Shown: piece by piece, positions 18,691 through 29,036 of the stretch | How the letters are laid out: every line of letters begins with the position of its first letter | Position numbering within the stretch: position 1 is the first letter of the stretch | Assembly: GCA_013289985.1 (NCBI GenBank) | Contig: JABCYW010000030.1 | Coordinates: forward strand, 1 to 50,526 | Source of the DNA: Betaproteobacteria bacterium | GTDB lineage: Bacteria; Pseudomonadota; Gammaproteobacteria; Burkholderiales; Burkholderiaceae_C | DNA length: 50,526 nucleotides | Reading direction: 5' to 3' | The notes under the pieces: generated by a model | The model's database searches: none | What the model saw: only the letters and a program-made list of their open reading frames with translations | What the model was told of the DNA's origin: nothing | Translations under genes and position numbers: made by a program

Positions 18691-20178
18691 GTGACGAACC
18701 CCGCGCCGATCTCCGACTCGACCTCCGCCACGCTGCTGGCGCGGATCGAGGCCTTCGGCTTTTCCGCGCCCGACGATCCGCTGGGCTTCGAATCGCGCCT
18801 CGCCGACGACCAGGGCTGGACGCTCGGCTACGCGCTCGCCGTGGTCGAGGAGTACCGCCATTTCCTGGTGCTGACGCAGGTCGCCGGACACCCGGCCAGC
18901 CCGTCGCCCGACGTGGATGAGGCCTGGCACCTGCACCTGACGCGCACGGTGCACTACAAGGCGTTCTGCGACGCCGTCTTCGGCGAGTTCCTGCATCACG
19001 AACCCGCCAGGCCGGGCGAGGGCGCGCGTCATCGCGACATGTATCGTGACACGCTGGCGGCCTACCGGTCGCACTTCGGCTTTGGCGCTCCCGCCGTGAT
19101 CTGGCCGTCGCCGGGCAAGGGCGTCGAGGCGCAGGTCGGCCGTCCGCCGAGTTGGCGGGTGCCGTTCGAGCTGCAACACGGGCATCGCCTGGCCGTCATT
19201 GCCGTCCTGGGGGCGATCGCCGCCGGCCTGGCGCTGCGCAACCTCGGCTGGCTGGATTCGCTGCAGCAGGTTTCGGCGTCCACCTTCCTGGGCATGGCGC
19301 TGCTGGTCACCGTGGCCGCGGGCTGGTTCGGACTGCGTGCCGGGTTGCCGCCCGTGCGATCGACCGCGCGCGACAGGCTCGAGCCCTACGAGGTCGCGTG
19401 GTTCAGCGGCGGCGCGGAGCGCATGGCGATGACGGCAATCGTCCTGTTGACGGAGCGCCGCATCCTCCTGCCGCCGGGCAAGCCGTCCGAGCGCGGCGCG
19501 CGTCCGCCGATCCCGATGAACGCGACGGTCGAGCCCCGTTGCGTGCATCCGGCCGAAGTCGCCTGCCTGTCGGTCGCCGCGGCCGACAGCGGCGTGCGAT
19601 TCACGGCCGCCTGCCTCGCGATGCAACCATTGGCCGACCAGGTCGAGCGCCGCCTGGTCGCCGCGGGCATCGCGAGCGACGTCGGCTCGCTGCCCCTGCG
19701 ACGCGCGCTGGCGCTGCTGGCGGTGGTCGTCCTCCTGGTCGTCGAGGTCGAGCGCATCGCCCACGTGTTCAGCACGCCGCATCGCATCGGGTTCCTGGTC
19801 ATGCTGACGCTGGCTGGCGCCGCCGTCACGGCCGTGCTGGCTCGACGCCGGCGACTCGTCAGCCCGCGCGCCGAGCGCGTGCTTCGACCGTTGCGGCTGA
19901 CCGCCGGCGCCTACAAGCGCACGCCGCCGGCGGGCAAGGCGCTGGCGTTCGGCGTCGCGCTGGCCGGCGGGGCGGCGATGGCCGACGACCTCCGCTTCGA
20001 CGGACTGAAGCAGCAGGTCAGCGTCGGAGGGGCGCTGCCGATGAAGCGCACCGCGGGCAAGAAGGACTCGGGCGATTCGGGCTGCTCGTCCTGCAGTTCG
20101 TGTGGCAGCAGCGACGGCGGCTCGGGCGACGGGGGCGGCAGCTCGTGCGGCAGTGGCTGCGGCAGCGGCGGGGATTGA
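18691..20178 (+). CDS. TIGR04222-type membrane protein with Cys/Gly/Ser-rich tail
   Basis: Function unknown. The 495-residue protein starts at GTG 18691 (GGAAGG upstream). Residues 75-105 carry DVDEAWHLHLTRTVHY and FLHHEP, resembling glycine-rich-domain (GRDP-like) proteins. Two spans lie near 165-182 and 198-214, then a soluble segment of about 120 residues, then two more spans near 340-385. The last 35 residues are almost only Ser, Gly, Asp and five Cys (GCSSCSSCG and SSCGSGCG). This layout matches the family I know as TIGR04222, where the low-complexity Cys/Gly tail is a hallmark. No partner gene is apparent. Metal binding or an export/modification substrate are possibilities only. Confidence 0.75.
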   Translation: MTNPAPISDSTSATLLARIEAFGFSAPDDPLGFESRLADDQGWTLGYALAVVEEYRHFLVLTQVAGHPASPSPDVDEAWHLHLTRTVHYKAFCDAVFGEFLHHEPARPGEGARHRDMYRDTLAAYRSHFGFGAPAVIWPSPGKGVEAQVGRPPSWRVPFELQHGHRLAVIAVLGAIAAGLALRNLGWLDSLQQVSASTFLGMALLVTVAAGWFGLRAGLPPVRSTARDRLEPYEVAWFSGGAERMAMTAIVLLTERRILLPPGKPSERGARPPIPMNATVEPRCVHPAEVACLSVAAADSGVRFTAACLAMQPLADQVERRLVAAGIASDVGSLPLRRALALLAVVVLLVVEVERIAHVFSTPHRIGFLVMLTLAGAAVTAVLARRRRLVSPRAERVLRPLRLTAGAYKRTPPAGKALAFGVALAGGAAMADDLRFDGLKQQVSVGGALPMKRTAGKKDSGDSGCSSCSSCGSSDGGSGDGGGSSCGSGCGSGGD

Positions 20179-20267
20179 CGCATCTGGTAACGCCGCGCGG
20201 CGCGCGGCTTGCCCCAAGGCCGCACCGCGCGGAGGTCGATCTTGGCCGGATCGTCATCCGCGCCTTC

Positions 20268-20273
20268 TAGAAT
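20268..20273 (+). promoter_or_regulatory. Possible -10 element for argJ
   Basis: TAGAAT lies 24 nt before the argJ ATG in a short spacer of 119 nt. TTGGCC at 20242 is the nearest -35-like hexamer, but the spacing of 20 is long. Tentative. Confidence 0.3.
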
Positions 20274-20297
20274 CGCGTCTCTTTCCTGGAGCCCCCA

Positions 20298-21542
20298 ATG
20301 CCCGTCAACCTCACCGCCCCCAAGCCTTCCGACCTGCACGCCGTCCCGGGCGTGCGCGTGGGCGTCGCGATGGCTGGCGTGCGCAAGGCCAACCGCAAGG
20401 ACCTGGTGACCTTCGTGCTGGACGCCGGCACGCTGGTGGCGGGCGTGTTCACCCAGAACCGCTTCTGCGCCGCGCCGGTGCAGGTGTGCCGCGAGCACCT
20501 GGCCAGCGGCGGCGCCGATGGGCAGGACGGCATCCGCGCGCTGGTCATCAACACCGGCAACGCGAATGCGGGCACGGGCGCGGACGGCCTCGCCCGCGCG
20601 CGCCGCACGTGCGAGGCCGCGGCAGGCCTGCTGGGCCTCAAGCCGCAGCAGGTGCTGCCGTTCTCCACCGGCGTCATCATGGAGGCGCTGCCGGTCGAGC
20701 GCATCGAGGCCGGCCTGCCGGCCGCGCTCGGCGACCTGCAGGCCGCCAACTGGGCCCAGGCCGCCGAGGGCATCATGACCACCGACACCTTGCCCAAGGC
20801 CGCGTCCACGCGGGTGCCGATCGGCGGCAGGATGGTCACCGTCACCGGCATCAGCAAGGGCGCGGGCATGATCCGCCCCAACATGGCCACGATGCTGGGT
20901 TTCCTGGCCACCGACGCGGTGATCGCCGCGCCGCTGTTGCAGCAGCTCGCGAAGCAGGCGGCCGACGCGTCGTTCAACCGCATCACGATCGATGGCGACA
21001 CCTCCACCAACGACAGCTTCGTGGTGATGGCCACGCAGCAGGCCGGCCACGCGCGCATCGATTCGCTGGAGTCCGACGACGGCCGCGCGCTGGCCGCGGC
21101 GGTGACGCAGGTCGCGCAGCAGCTGGCGCAGGCCATCGTGCGCGACGGCGAGGGCGCCACCAAGTTCATCAGCGTGCGCATCGACGGCGGCCGCGACGAG
21201 GCCGAGTGCAAGCTGGCGGCCTACGCCATCGCGCACTCGCCGCTGGTCAAGACGGCGTTCTTCGCGAGCGACCCGAACCTCGGCCGCATCCTGGCCGCGG
21301 TGGGCTACGCCGGCATCGTCGACCTCGACCAGTCGCGCATAGCCCTGTTCCTCGACGACGTGGCCGTGGTCACCGATGGCGGCCGCCGCGCCGACTACCG
21401 CGAGGAGGACGGCGCGCGCGTGATGAAGCAGTCGGAGATCACGGTGCGCGTCGACCTGAAGCGCGGCACCGCGTCCACCACCGTATGGACCTGCGACCTG
21501 TCATACGACTACGTGAAGATCAATGCCGACTACCGGAGCTGA
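20298..21542 (+). CDS. argJ: Bifunctional ornithine acetyltransferase / N-acetylglutamate synthase
   Basis: Arginine biosynthesis enzyme of the cyclic pathway: it transfers the acetyl group from N-acetylornithine to glutamate and may also use acetyl-CoA. The 414-residue precursor cleaves itself between Ala197 and Thr198 in the conserved NMATMLGF, making Thr198 the nucleophile of the beta chain. KGAGMIRP just before it is intact, as is [12 protein letters not shown] in the alpha chain and the ASDPNLGRI segment. Length is typical. The next gene overlaps its last 20 nt. Confidence 0.97.
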   Translation: MPVNLTAPKPSDLHAVPGVRVGVAMAGVRKANRKDLVTFVLDAGTLVAGVFTQNRFCAAPVQVCREHLASGGADGQDGIRALVINTGNANAGTGADGLARARRTCEAAAGLLGLKPQQVLPFSTGVIMEALPVERIEAGLPAALGDLQAANWAQAAEGIMTTDTLPKAASTRVPIGGRMVTVTGISKGAGMIRPNMATMLGFLATDAVIAAPLLQQLAKQAADASFNRITIDGDTSTNDSFVVMATQQAGHARIDSLESDDGRALAAAVTQVAQQLAQAIVRDGEGATKFISVRIDGGRDEAECKLAAYAIAHSPLVKTAFFASDPNLGRILAAVGYAGIVDLDQSRIALFLDDVAVVTDGGRRADYREEDGARVMKQSEITVRVDLKRGTASTTVWTCDLSYDYVKINADYRS

Positions 21543-21837
21543 GCTCACGCTGGCGCAGCTGCGCCGCGATCGCGTCCTGCTCTGGTGCTGGCTGCCGGTG
21601 GGCGGCCTGGCCATGTTCCTCGTCGTGAAGGCGTGGCAGTTCGTGGCGGGCGCCGCGCCGCCCGCGCTCTACACGGTGCTGGACGTCGCGTGGATCGGGG
21701 TGACGTTCACGCTGATCTCGCGCCGCTCCACCAGCCGTTGCCCGAAGTGCGACCACCGCTGGCTGCGGGCGTTCCCGTGGATGTCGCTGAAGAAGGTGCA
21801 GTGCGGCGTCTGCGGGCACGAGATGCCCGAGAACTGA
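21523..21837 (+). CDS. Zinc-ribbon membrane protein, 104 aa
   Basis: Unknown small protein with two predicted membrane spans ([20 protein letters not shown] and [18 protein letters not shown]) and a cytosolic C-terminal zinc ribbon made by CPKC and CGVC about 20 residues apart. ATG 21523 overlaps the end of argJ by 20 nt, which suggests translational coupling. No later ATG would keep the first span intact. A link to arginine synthesis is not implied by sequence. Confidence 0.75.
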   Translation: MPTTGAELTLAQLRRDRVLLWCWLPVGGLAMFLVVKAWQFVAGAAPPALYTVLDVAWIGVTFTLISRRSTSRCPKCDHRWLRAFPWMSLKKVQCGVCGHEMPEN

Positions 21838-21952
21838 CGGCGCGAATTCCGTTGCGCCGACGCCCCCGCACTCGTGGGAGGGTGCTTGCCTGCGCGCGGG
21901 CGCCGCTGCTACCATCGACGTTCTTGCGCCGGAACACAGCCACGGAACACCC

Positions 21953-22252
21953 ATGACGCCCCGCCTCACCACGTACCGACGACGCGCTTCGCGTGCGGCG
22001 TCGGTGCGCCTGGCGCAACGCGGCAGTGCCGTGCGGGGCGTGATCGTGGCCGCGGGGCTGGTCGCCGCCGTCGCGCTCCAACTTGCCGGACCGCGATTGC
22101 AGTGCCACCTGGCCGACGTCGTGGGCATTCCGGGCGCCGCGCCGGCCATGGCGCCGGCCTCGATGCCATCGTGCGGATCGTCGTCCGACGCCAACTCGAT
22201 GCATCCGTGCAAGGTCGCCGTCGCGACCGCCGGAAACGCACCGGTCATCTAG
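21953..22252 (+). CDS. Hypothetical protein, 99 aa, one membrane span
   Basis: A tentative gene. The frame has high G+C third positions and encodes a basic N-terminus, one hydrophobic span (GVIVAAGLVAAVALQLAG) and a Cys/Met/Ser-containing tail with four Cys in all. No clear Shine-Dalgarno precedes ATG 21953, and I recognise no family. Competing open frames exist on the opposite strand but lack hydrophobic or domain structure. Confidence 0.42.
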   Translation: MTPRLTTYRRRASRAASVRLAQRGSAVRGVIVAAGLVAAVALQLAGPRLQCHLADVVGIPGAAPAMAPASMPSCGSSSDANSMHPCKVAVATAGNAPVI

Positions 22253-22283
22253 CTCTCCAGCACCGACGGGCACCCGCCCGATG

Positions 22284-22301
22284 CCGCTGGAAACCCAGCG
22301 G
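22284..22301 (+). terminator. Short hairpin after the 21953 gene
   Basis: A 7-bp perfect stem CCGCTGG / CCAGCGG with an AAAC loop begins 32 nt after the stop at 22252. There is no T run. It could end that transcript or sit in the leader of the MFS gene. Confidence 0.3.
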
Positions 22302-22398
22302 TAGTCGTCGTCCATCCAGGACACGCCGCTGCAAGACAACCCGGTCACCCGCCGCCCACGAGGCGCGGAAGTGACCCGAGGACAGGGAGACGAGAGAC

Positions 22399-23754
22399 AT
22401 GGACAGGAAATCGACCGGCGCCCTCGCGGCGAACGGCAATACCCCCCGGCGCATGCTGGCGGCCCTGCGCGCGCGCTTCACGCTGGCGCCCAACGACCTG
22501 CTGCGCGACGTGGTCTACCGGCGCCTGTGGGCCTCGGTGCTCACCAGCTCGTTCGGCGCGCAGATCATGATGCTGGCGCTGCCGCTCACCGCGGCGGTGC
22601 TGTTGCACGCGTCGCCCACGCAGATGGGCGCGCTCACCACGATGGAGCTGCTGCCGTTCGTGCTGATCTCGCTGCCGTCCGGCGTCTGGCTGGACCGCGT
22701 GCGCAAGCTGCCGGTCTACATCGCCGGCGAGATCACGCTCGCGATCGCGGCGGCCAGCGTGCCGCTCGCGTGGTGGATGCATGCGCTGTCCATCACCTGG
22801 CTGTACGTGGTGGCGTTCGTCATCGGCATCGTCAACACCTCGGCGGGCAGCGCCGCGCAGGTGGTGCTCACGCAGGTGGTGGAGCGCGACCGGCTGGTGG
22901 AGGCCAACGCCAAGAACGCGCTGGCGAGCTCGGGCGCCGACGTGGCCGGGCCCGGGCTGGCCGGCGCGCTCATCAAGCTGCTGGGCGCGCCCGTGGCGCT
23001 GCTGTTCGACGCGGGCCTGCTCCTGGTCTCGGCCGCCATCCTGCGCGGCATCCGCGTGGGCGAGAAGCCGCCGTCGAGACAGGGCAGCTTCTGGCCCGAG
23101 CTCAAGGCCGGGCTGCGGTTCGTGCTGCACAACCGGCTGCTGGTGGTGCTGGCGACCTGCGCCGGCGGCTGGCAGATGTGCAACAACGCCGCGCAGGTGG
23201 TCAACATCCTGTTCGCCACCCGCACGCTGGGGCTGTCGGAACAGAGCGTGGGCCTCAGCTACGTGTGCCTGGGCTTCGGCACGGTGCTGGCCGCGCTGGT
23301 GGGCCATCGCATCAGCCAGTACTTCGGGCCCGGGCCGTCGATGACGATGGGCATCGGCTCGTGCAGTCTCGGCTGGGCGTTGCTGGCGATGGCGCCCGTC
23401 GGGCCGCTGGGCGTCGCGATCTTCGCGCTCAACCTGATGCTGTTCGGGCTCGGCGCGGTGCTGCTGTTCATCAACTTCCTGGCGCTGCGCCAGTCGGTGA
23501 CGCCGGCACCGATGCTGGGACGCATGACCAGCACCATGCGCTGGCTGATCCTGCTGCCGGCGGTGCCGGGCGCGCTGGCCGGGGGCTGGCTGGGCGAGCA
23601 CGTCGACCTGCGCGCGTCGCTCGCGTTCTCGGGCGGCTGCGGGCTGTTGCTGACGCTGGTGGCGTGGCGCAATCCCATGCTGCGCTCGATCCGCGTGCTG
23701 CCCAGGCTGCCCGATGCCGAGAACGAGCTGGGCGCCGAACTCCTCACGCCATGA
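22399..23754 (+). CDS. MFS transporter, MFS_3/EntS-like exporter
   Basis: Inner-membrane major facilitator protein of 451 residues, with hydrophobic segments consistent with 12 spans. The loop 2-3 motif appears as SGVWLDRVRKLP, and the overall pattern (GIVNTSAGSAAQVVLTQVV, then NAKNALASSGADVAGPGLAG) resembles the MFS_3 group that includes enterobactin and macrolide exporters. The soluble N-terminus of about 40 residues is longer than usual. It is convergent with the phosphodiesterase gene, and their stop codons abut in TGATCA. The exported compound is unknown. Confidence 0.85.
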   Translation: MDRKSTGALAANGNTPRRMLAALRARFTLAPNDLLRDVVYRRLWASVLTSSFGAQIMMLALPLTAAVLLHASPTQMGALTTMELLPFVLISLPSGVWLDRVRKLPVYIAGEITLAIAAASVPLAWWMHALSITWLYVVAFVIGIVNTSAGSAAQVVLTQVVERDRLVEANAKNALASSGADVAGPGLAGALIKLLGAPVALLFDAGLLLVSAAILRGIRVGEKPPSRQGSFWPELKAGLRFVLHNRLLVVLATCAGGWQMCNNAAQVVNILFATRTLGLSEQSVGLSYVCLGFGTVLAALVGHRISQYFGPGPSMTMGIGSCSLGWALLAMAPVGPLGVAIFALNLMLFGLGAVLLFINFLALRQSVTPAPMLGRMTSTMRWLILLPAVPGALAGGWLGEHVDLRASLAFSGGCGLLLTLVAWRNPMLRSIRVLPRLPDAENELGAELLTP

Positions 23755-24510
23755 TCACGTGGCCGCCCGAGCTCGCGGCCCGTAGCGTTCCACCTCGTCG
23801 GTGATCACGCCGTCGACGCCGGCGTCCTGCATCGCCGCGAGGTCGGCGCGCGCGTTGACCGTGTAGACCAGCGCCCGCCGGCCGGCCGCGTGCAGGCGCT
23901 GCGCCAGCGCGGCGTCCATCAACCGGTGGTGGGTGACCACGGCCACGCACGCCAGGCGCTGCGCGGTCTCGAACCAGCCGGGCCACAGCTCGTCCAGCAG
24001 CAACGCGCGCGGCAGGTTCGGCGCCGCGTCGGCCGCGGCCTCCAGCGCCGGCACCTCGAACGAGCTGAGCAGCGGCGGCGGCGCGCTGCCGGCCCACAGC
24101 TGTGCCGCGGCGCGCGCGACCAGGTCGCCGGTGCGCGTCTCCACGCCGGGCGTGGGCTTGATCTCGAGGTTGACGGCCAGGCCGTTGGCCTGCACGAAGC
24201 GGGCGATCGCCGCCAGCGTGGGCATCGGCTCGCCGGCGTACGTGGCGCCGTGCCAGCGGCCGGCGTCGAGTTGCGACAGCGCGGCCCACGGGCGCTCGCC
24301 GGCCGTTCCGGTGCCCGAGGTGGTGCGCTCCAGCTCGCTGTCGTGCAGCAGGAAGGGCACGTCGTCGGCCGACAGCTTCACGTCGCACTCGGCCATGCGA
24401 AACCCCTGCGCCGCGCCGTCGCGAAAGGCCGCCAGCGTGTTCTCGGGGGCGCGCTTGCCCGCGCCGCGGTGCGCGATCCAGAACGGGTAGGGCCAGTCGG
24501 CGGTCTTCAT
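23755..24510 (-). CDS. ugpQ: Glycerophosphodiester phosphodiesterase (cytosolic type)
   Basis: Hydrolyses glycerophosphodiesters to glycerol-3-phosphate and an alcohol, recycling phospholipid head groups. The 251-residue GDPD-fold protein has the metal/catalytic signature HRGAGKRAPENT at about 14-25, DVKLSADDVPFLLHD at about 43-57, and the second acidic strand NLEIKP. It has no signal peptide, which fits the cytosolic UgpQ form. The usual ugp transport genes are not adjacent. The stop codon abuts the stop of the MFS gene on the other strand. Confidence 0.9.
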   Translation of the reverse strand: MKTADWPYPFWIAHRGAGKRAPENTLAAFRDGAAQGFRMAECDVKLSADDVPFLLHDSELERTTSGTGTAGERPWAALSQLDAGRWHGATYAGEPMPTLAAIARFVQANGLAVNLEIKPTPGVETRTGDLVARAAAQLWAGSAPPPLLSSFEVPALEAAADAAPNLPRALLLDELWPGWFETAQRLACVAVVTHHRLMDAALAQRLHAAGRRALVYTVNARADLAAMQDAGVDGVITDEVERYGPRARAAT

Positions 24511-24733
24511 GGGCGGCGAGTCCTGCTGCGATGCGCGAGGGGTTCCTTCGCGACGGGCGAAGCGACGATTGCCCGAAACCGAGGCATCGGACGCCCGAGT
24601 GTAGAACCGTCACGACACCGGTGGCGCCGCCGGCCAGATAGGCAGACCCCACGAGACGCCGGCCGAGGCTGCTGGGTTACGATTCAACCCCACGCTGCAG
24701 GCACTTTTCACGCGTGGATCTTGCCCAGGCCTC

Positions 24734-27700
24734 ATGAACGCTCCCCTCGTCACCACGCTGGCTGCCGCCGCGACCCATTCCGCCGCCCCCCGGCTGCGGG
24801 AGATCCCGTACAACTACACCTCGTTCTCCGACCGCGAGATCGTGCTGCGGCTGCTCGGATCCCGGGCCTGGGAGATCCTGAACCGCCTGCGCGAGGAGCG
24901 CCTGACCGGCCGCTCGGCCCGCATGCTCTACGAGGTGCTGGGCGACATCTGGGTGGTGCAGCGCAACCCGTACCTGGAGGACGACCTCCTCGACAACCCG
25001 AAGCGCCGCGCGTTGCTCATCGATGCGCTGAACCACCGCCTCGCCGAGGTGGAGAAGCGCCGCACGCCCAGCGTCGATGCCGCGCGCGACGCCTTCGTCG
25101 CCGAGCTGCTGGTGGGCGCGCGCCAGGCCGTCACCGATTTCGCCAGGCACTTCTCCGACGTCTGGGACCTGCGCGGCCGCGCCCGCAAGGTGCTGGGCAA
25201 GGTCACCGCCAAGGACAACATCAAGTTCGACGGGCTGTCGCGCGTCTCGCACGTCACCGACGCCACCGACTGGCGCGTCGAGTACCCGTTCGTCGTCCTC
25301 ACGCCCGACACCGAGGCCGAGATGGCCGCGCTGGTGGCAGGTTGCGTGGAGCTGGGCCTCACCATCGTCCCGCGCGGCGGCGGCACCGGCTACACCGGCG
25401 GCGCCGTGCCGCTCACGTGGATGAGCGCGGTGATCAACACCGAGAAGCTCGAGGCGATGACCGAGGTCGAGCTGGTCGCCATTCCCGGGCACGACGCGCC
25501 GGTGGCCACCGTGTGGACGGAGGCCGGCGTGGTCACGCAGCGCGTGTCCGACGCCGCCGAGCGTTCGGGCTACGTGTTCGCGGTCGACCCGACGTCCGCC
25601 GAGGCGAGCTGCATCGGCGGCAACATCGCGATGAACGCTGGCGGCAAGAAGGCCGTGCTGTGGGGCACCGCGCTCGACAACCTCGTGGGTTGGCGCATGG
25701 TCACGCCCGAGGCGAAGTGGCTGGAGGTGACGCGCCTCGACCACAACATGGGCAAGATCCACGACGCCCCGGTGGCGCGCTTCGAGTGCAAGTACTTCGA
25801 CGCGACCGGCAAGAAGCTGGAGCGCACCGAGGTCCTCGAGATCCCCGGCCGCCAGTTCCGCAAGGAAGGCCTGGGCAAGGACGTCACCGACAAGTTCCTG
25901 GCCGGCCTGCCCGGCATCCAGAAGGAAGGCACCGACGGCCTGATCACCAGCGCGCGCTGGGTGGTGCACAAGATGCCGGCCCACGTGCGCACGGTGTGCC
26001 TGGAATTCTTCGGCAACCCGAAGGAAGCGGTGCCCTCCATCGTGGAGATCAAGGACTTCATGTTCGCGCAGGCCAGGCTGCCCAACGGCGCGATCCTGGC
26101 CGGCCTGGAGCACCTGGACGACCGCTACCTGCGCGCGGTGGGCTACGCCACCAAGAGCAAGCGCGGCGGCCTGCCCAAGATGGCGCTGTTCGGCGACATC
26201 GTCGGCGCCGACGAGGACGCGGTCGCGCGCGCCACCAGCGAGGTGGTGCGCATGGCCAACGCGCGCTCGGGCGAGGGCTTCATCGCCGTCAGCGCCGACG
26301 CGCGCAAGAAGTTCTGGCTCGACCGCAAGCGCACCGCCGCCATCGCCAAGCACACCAACGCGTTCAAGGTGAACGAGGACGTGGTGATCCCGCTGGAGCG
26401 CATGGGCGAGTACACGCTGGGCATCGAGCGCATCAACATCGAGCTGAGCCTGCGCAACAAGCTCGCGCTGCTGGACGCGCTGGAGGACTTCCTGTCCACC
26501 GGCTCGCTGCCGCTGGGCAAGAGCGACGACTCGCAGAACATCCCCTCGGCCGAGCTGCTGGGCGATCGCGTGACGCGCGCGCTGGCGCTGATGGGCGACG
26601 TGCGCGCGCTGTGGCAGGGCTGGATGACGGGCCTGGACATCGTGCAGCCCGAGGAAGCCGGAAAAAGCGGCGCCGAGCCGGCCCGCACGTTCTTCGAGCG
26701 CATGCAGGACTACACGCTGCGCGCCTCGTGGAAGACGCAGGTGCTGGCGCCGCTGCAGGGCATCTTCGCGGGCGCCGAGTTCGTGCCCATCATCGAGGAG
26801 TGCCGCGCGATCCACAAGAGGGTGCTGCGCGGGCGCACCTGGGTGGCGCTGCACATGCATGCCGGCGACGGCAACGTGCACACCAACATCCCGGTCAACT
26901 CCGACAACTACGAGATGCTGCAGACCGCGCACGAGGCGGTGGCCCGCATCATGGTGCTGGCGCGCAGCCTGGACGGCGTCATCTCGGGCGAGCACGGCAT
27001 CGGCATCACCAAGCTCGAGTTCCTCACCGACCTCGAGCTGGCCGACTTCACGGCCTACAAGCAGCGCGTCGACCCGGAAGGCCGCTTCAACAAGGGCAAG
27101 CTGCTGCGCGGCGCGCCGCTGGCCGCGCTCGGCGCCGACGTGCGCCACGCCGACCTCTCGCACGCCTACACGCCGTCGTTCGGCCTGATGGGCCATGAGA
27201 GCCTGATCATGCAGCAGTCCGACATCGGCGCGATCAGCGATTCGATCAAGGACTGCCTGCGCTGCGGCAAGTGCAAGCCCGTGTGCGCCACGCACGTGCC
27301 GCGCGCCAACCTGCTGTACAGCCCGCGCAACAAGATCCTGGCCACCTCGCTGCTGGTCGAGGCCTTCCTGTACGAGGAGCAGACGCGCCGCGGCGTGTCG
27401 CTGCGCCACTGGGAGGAGTTCGAGGACGTGGCCGACCACTGCACCGTGTGCCACAAGTGCCTCGCGCCGTGCCCGGTGGACATCGACTTCGGCGACGTGT
27501 CGATGAACATGCGCAACCTGCTGCGCAAGATGGGCCAGAAGACCTTCCGGCCGGCCAGCGCCGCGGCCATGTTCATGCTCAACGCGACCAATCCGCAGAC
27601 GATCAAGGTCGCGCGCGCCGCGCTCACGGGCGTCGGCGCGACGATGCAGCGCGTCGCCCACGACGTGCTCAAGATCGCCGCCCGGCACCAGACCGACGCG

Positions 27701-28678
27701 CCGCCGGCCACCGTCGGTTCCGCGACGGTGAAGGAACAGGTCATCCACTTCATCAACAAGAAGATGCCGGGCGGCCTGCCCAAGAAGACGGCCCGCGCCT
27801 TGCTGGACATCGAGGACAAGAACTACGTCCCCATCATCCGCGACCCGAAGACGACGACGTCCGAGACCGAGGCCGTCTTCTACTTCCCGGGCTGCGGCTC
27901 CGAGCGCCTGTTCTCGCAGGTGGGCCTGGCCACGCAGGCCATGCTGTGGCACGCCGGCGTTCAGACGGTGCTGCCGCCAGGCTACCTGTGCTGCGGCTAC
28001 CCGCAGCGCGGCTCCGGCGACTTCGACAAGGCCGAGGAGATGATCACCGACAACCGGGTGCTGTTCCACCGCGTGGCCAACACGCTCAACTACCTCGACA
28101 TCAAGACGGTGGTGGTGAGCTGCGGCACGTGCTACGACCAGCTGCAGGGCTACAAGTTCGAGGACATCTTCCCGGGCTGCCGCATCATCGACATCCACGA
28201 GTACCTGCTCGAGAAGAACATCAAGCTCGAATCCGGCAACGGCTACCTGTTCCACGATCCGTGCCACACGCCGATGAAGCTGCAGGATCCGCTGAAGACG
28301 GTGAAGGCGCTGGTCGGCGAGGACGTCGTCAAGAGCTCGCGCTGCTGCGGCGAGTCGGGCATGCTGGCGATGGCCCGGCCCGACATCTCGACGCAGGTGC
28401 GTTTCCGCAAGGAAGAGGAGATCCGCAAGGACGAGACCGCGCTGCGTGCCATCCAGGCCGCGAAGGGGCTCGCCGCGCCGGACGCCGACCTCAAGATCCT
28501 CACGTCCTGCCCCAGCTGCCTGCAAGGCCTGTCGCGCTACGGCGAGGACCTGAAGACGGGCTTGCTGGAGGCCGACTACATCGTCGTGGAGATGGCGCGC
28601 AAGATCCTGGGCGAGGACTGGATGCCCGAGTACGTGAAGCGCGCCAACGCGGGCGGCATCGAGCGCGTGCTCGTCTGA
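24734..28678 (+). CDS. DUF3683/FAD-binding/Fe-S dehydrogenase fusion, 1314 aa
   Basis: Large GlcD-GlcF-like flavin/iron-sulfur oxidoreductase, probably oxidising a 2-hydroxy acid such as lactate or glycolate and passing electrons to quinone. In order: an N-terminal domain of about 180 residues (DUF3683-type, [20 protein letters not shown]), an FAD-binding type 4 domain with [14 protein letters not shown] near 213, the FAD-oxidase C-terminal domain ([22 protein letters not shown]), two 4Fe-4S motifs from Cys841 ([11 protein letters not shown]) and Cys903 ([12 protein letters not shown]), and two CCG cysteine-rich domains starting with FPGCGSER near 1054 and ending SCPSCLQGL. All cluster cysteines look intact. 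It is monocistronic, and its stop abuts the convergent gene. A weak TACGAT lies 51 nt upstream. Confidence 0.88.
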   Translation: MNAPLVTTLAAAATHSAAPRLREIPYNYTSFSDREIVLRLLGSRAWEILNRLREERLTGRSARMLYEVLGDIWVVQRNPYLEDDLLDNPKRRALLIDALNHRLAEVEKRRTPSVDAARDAFVAELLVGARQAVTDFARHFSDVWDLRGRARKVLGKVTAKDNIKFDGLSRVSHVTDATDWRVEYPFVVLTPDTEAEMAALVAGCVELGLTIVPRGGGTGYTGGAVPLTWMSAVINTEKLEAMTEVELVAIPGHDAPVATVWTEAGVVTQRVSDAAERSGYVFAVDPTSAEASCIGGNIAMNAGGKKAVLWGTALDNLVGWRMVTPEAKWLEVTRLDHNMGKIHDAPVARFECKYFDATGKKLERTEVLEIPGRQFRKEGLGKDVTDKFLAGLPGIQKEGTDGLITSARWVVHKMPAHVRTVCLEFFGNPKEAVPSIVEIKDFMFAQARLPNGAILAGLEHLDDRYLRAVGYATKSKRGGLPKMALFGDIVGADEDAVARATSEVVRMANARSGEGFIAVSADARKKFWLDRKRTAAIAKHTNAFKVNEDVVIPLERMGEYTLGIERINIELSLRNKLALLDALEDFLSTGSLPLGKSDDSQNIPSAELLGDRVTRALALMGDVRALWQGWMTGLDIVQPEEAGKSGAEPARTFFERMQDYTLRASWKTQVLAPLQGIFAGAEFVPIIEECRAIHKRVLRGRTWVALHMHAGDGNVHTNIPVNSDNYEMLQTAHEAVARIMVLARSLDGVISGEHGIGITKLEFLTDLELADFTAYKQRVDPEGRFNKGKLLRGAPLAALGADVRHADLSHAYTPSFGLMGHESLIMQQSDIGAISDSIKDCLRCGKCKPVCATHVPRANLLYSPRNKILATSLLVEAFLYEEQTRRGVSLRHWEEFEDVADHCTVCHKCLAPCPVDIDFGDVSMNMRNLLRKMGQKTFRPASAAAMFMLNATNPQTIKVARAALTGVGATMQRVAHDVLKIAARHQTDAPPATVGSATVKEQVIHFINKKMPGGLPKKTARALLDIEDKNYVPIIRDPKTTTSETEAVFYFPGCGSERLFSQVGLATQAMLWHAGVQTVLPPGYLCCGYPQRGSGDFDKAEEMITDNRVLFHRVANTLNYLDIKTVVVSCGTCYDQLQGYKFEDIFPGCRIIDIHEYLLEKNIKLESGNGYLFHDPCHTPMKLQDPLKTVKALVGEDVVKSSRCCGESGMLAMARPDISTQVRFRKEEEIRKDETALRAIQAAKGLAAPDADLKILTSCPSCLQGLSRYGEDLKTGLLEADYIVVEMARKILGEDWMPEYVKRANAGGIERVLV

Positions 28679-28942
28679 TCAGGCGGCCCGCTTCTCCGAC
28701 TTGGCGAAGAACTCGTCCATCAGGTCGGCCGCGGTGTCTTCCGGGTACTCCATGATGTCGGTGCCCAGCTCCAGGTCGATGGCCGACTCGGCCCAGCCGC
28801 GGCGTGGCAGCGGCACCTGGCGAAGTGCTGCCGCCATGTCCGGTCCTTCCGGACGCGTGTCCATGAACTCGGGGGTGGTCGACTTGCCGCGCGATGGCAG
28901 CAGGCTGCGCAGCAGGTGCTGCAGGGGCGTTCTTTGTTCCAT
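28679..28942 (-). CDS. Small acidic hypothetical protein, 87 aa
   Basis: Unknown cytosolic protein. ATG 28942 has GAGGG just upstream. The N-terminal half is basic (MEQRTPLQHLLRSLLPSRGK) and the C-terminal half strongly acidic (IDLELGTDIMEYPEDTAADL), which suggests an adaptor or a small interaction protein. Its stop codon abuts the stop of the large dehydrogenase in a palindromic TGATCA. A strong hairpin lies 61-94 nt upstream of its start. Confidence 0.65.
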   Translation of the reverse strand: MEQRTPLQHLLRSLLPSRGKSTTPEFMDTRPEGPDMAAALRQVPLPRRGWAESAIDLELGTDIMEYPEDTAADLMDEFFAKSEKRAA

Positions 28943-29002
28943 GGGACCCTCGCTGGCGAATGAAGCACGAGCCGGGCGCACGCCGTGGCGCAGGCGTCCG
29001 GT

Positions 29003-29036
29003 CCGCGACGCCGGGTCTGCTGCCCGGCGTTCGCGG
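29003..29036. other. Strong hairpin in the 28943-29174 spacer
   Basis: ACGCCGGG (29008-29015) pairs with CCCGGCGT (29023-29030) around a 7-nt loop, extended by CCGCG and CGGGG-like CGCGG arms with one bulged T, giving a stem of about 13 bp. On the minus strand it lies after the operon ending at 29175 and before the gene starting at 28942. It has no T run, so a leader structure or factor-dependent terminator are both possible. Confidence 0.5.

Noticed and set aside
24641-24652. GCAGACCCC as a third copy of the GGGGTCWGGC element
   Set aside because: Only one arm is visible, with a mismatch, and no inverted partner lies within 100 nt.
24678-24683. TACGAT as a -10 element of the large dehydrogenase gene
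   Set aside because: There is no -35 at normal distance and the match is only moderate, so it is mentioned but not listed as a feature.
24677-28525. A very long open frame on the minus strand opposite the FAD/Fe-S dehydrogenase (also similar ones opposite secA at 12488-15412, the TonB receptor at 42487-45222 and the ABC permease at 15416-17929)
   Set aside because: The translations are His/Arg/Val/Gln-rich repeats without domains, as expected for antisense frames of GC-rich genes with G/C third positions. The sense frames carry complete family motifs.
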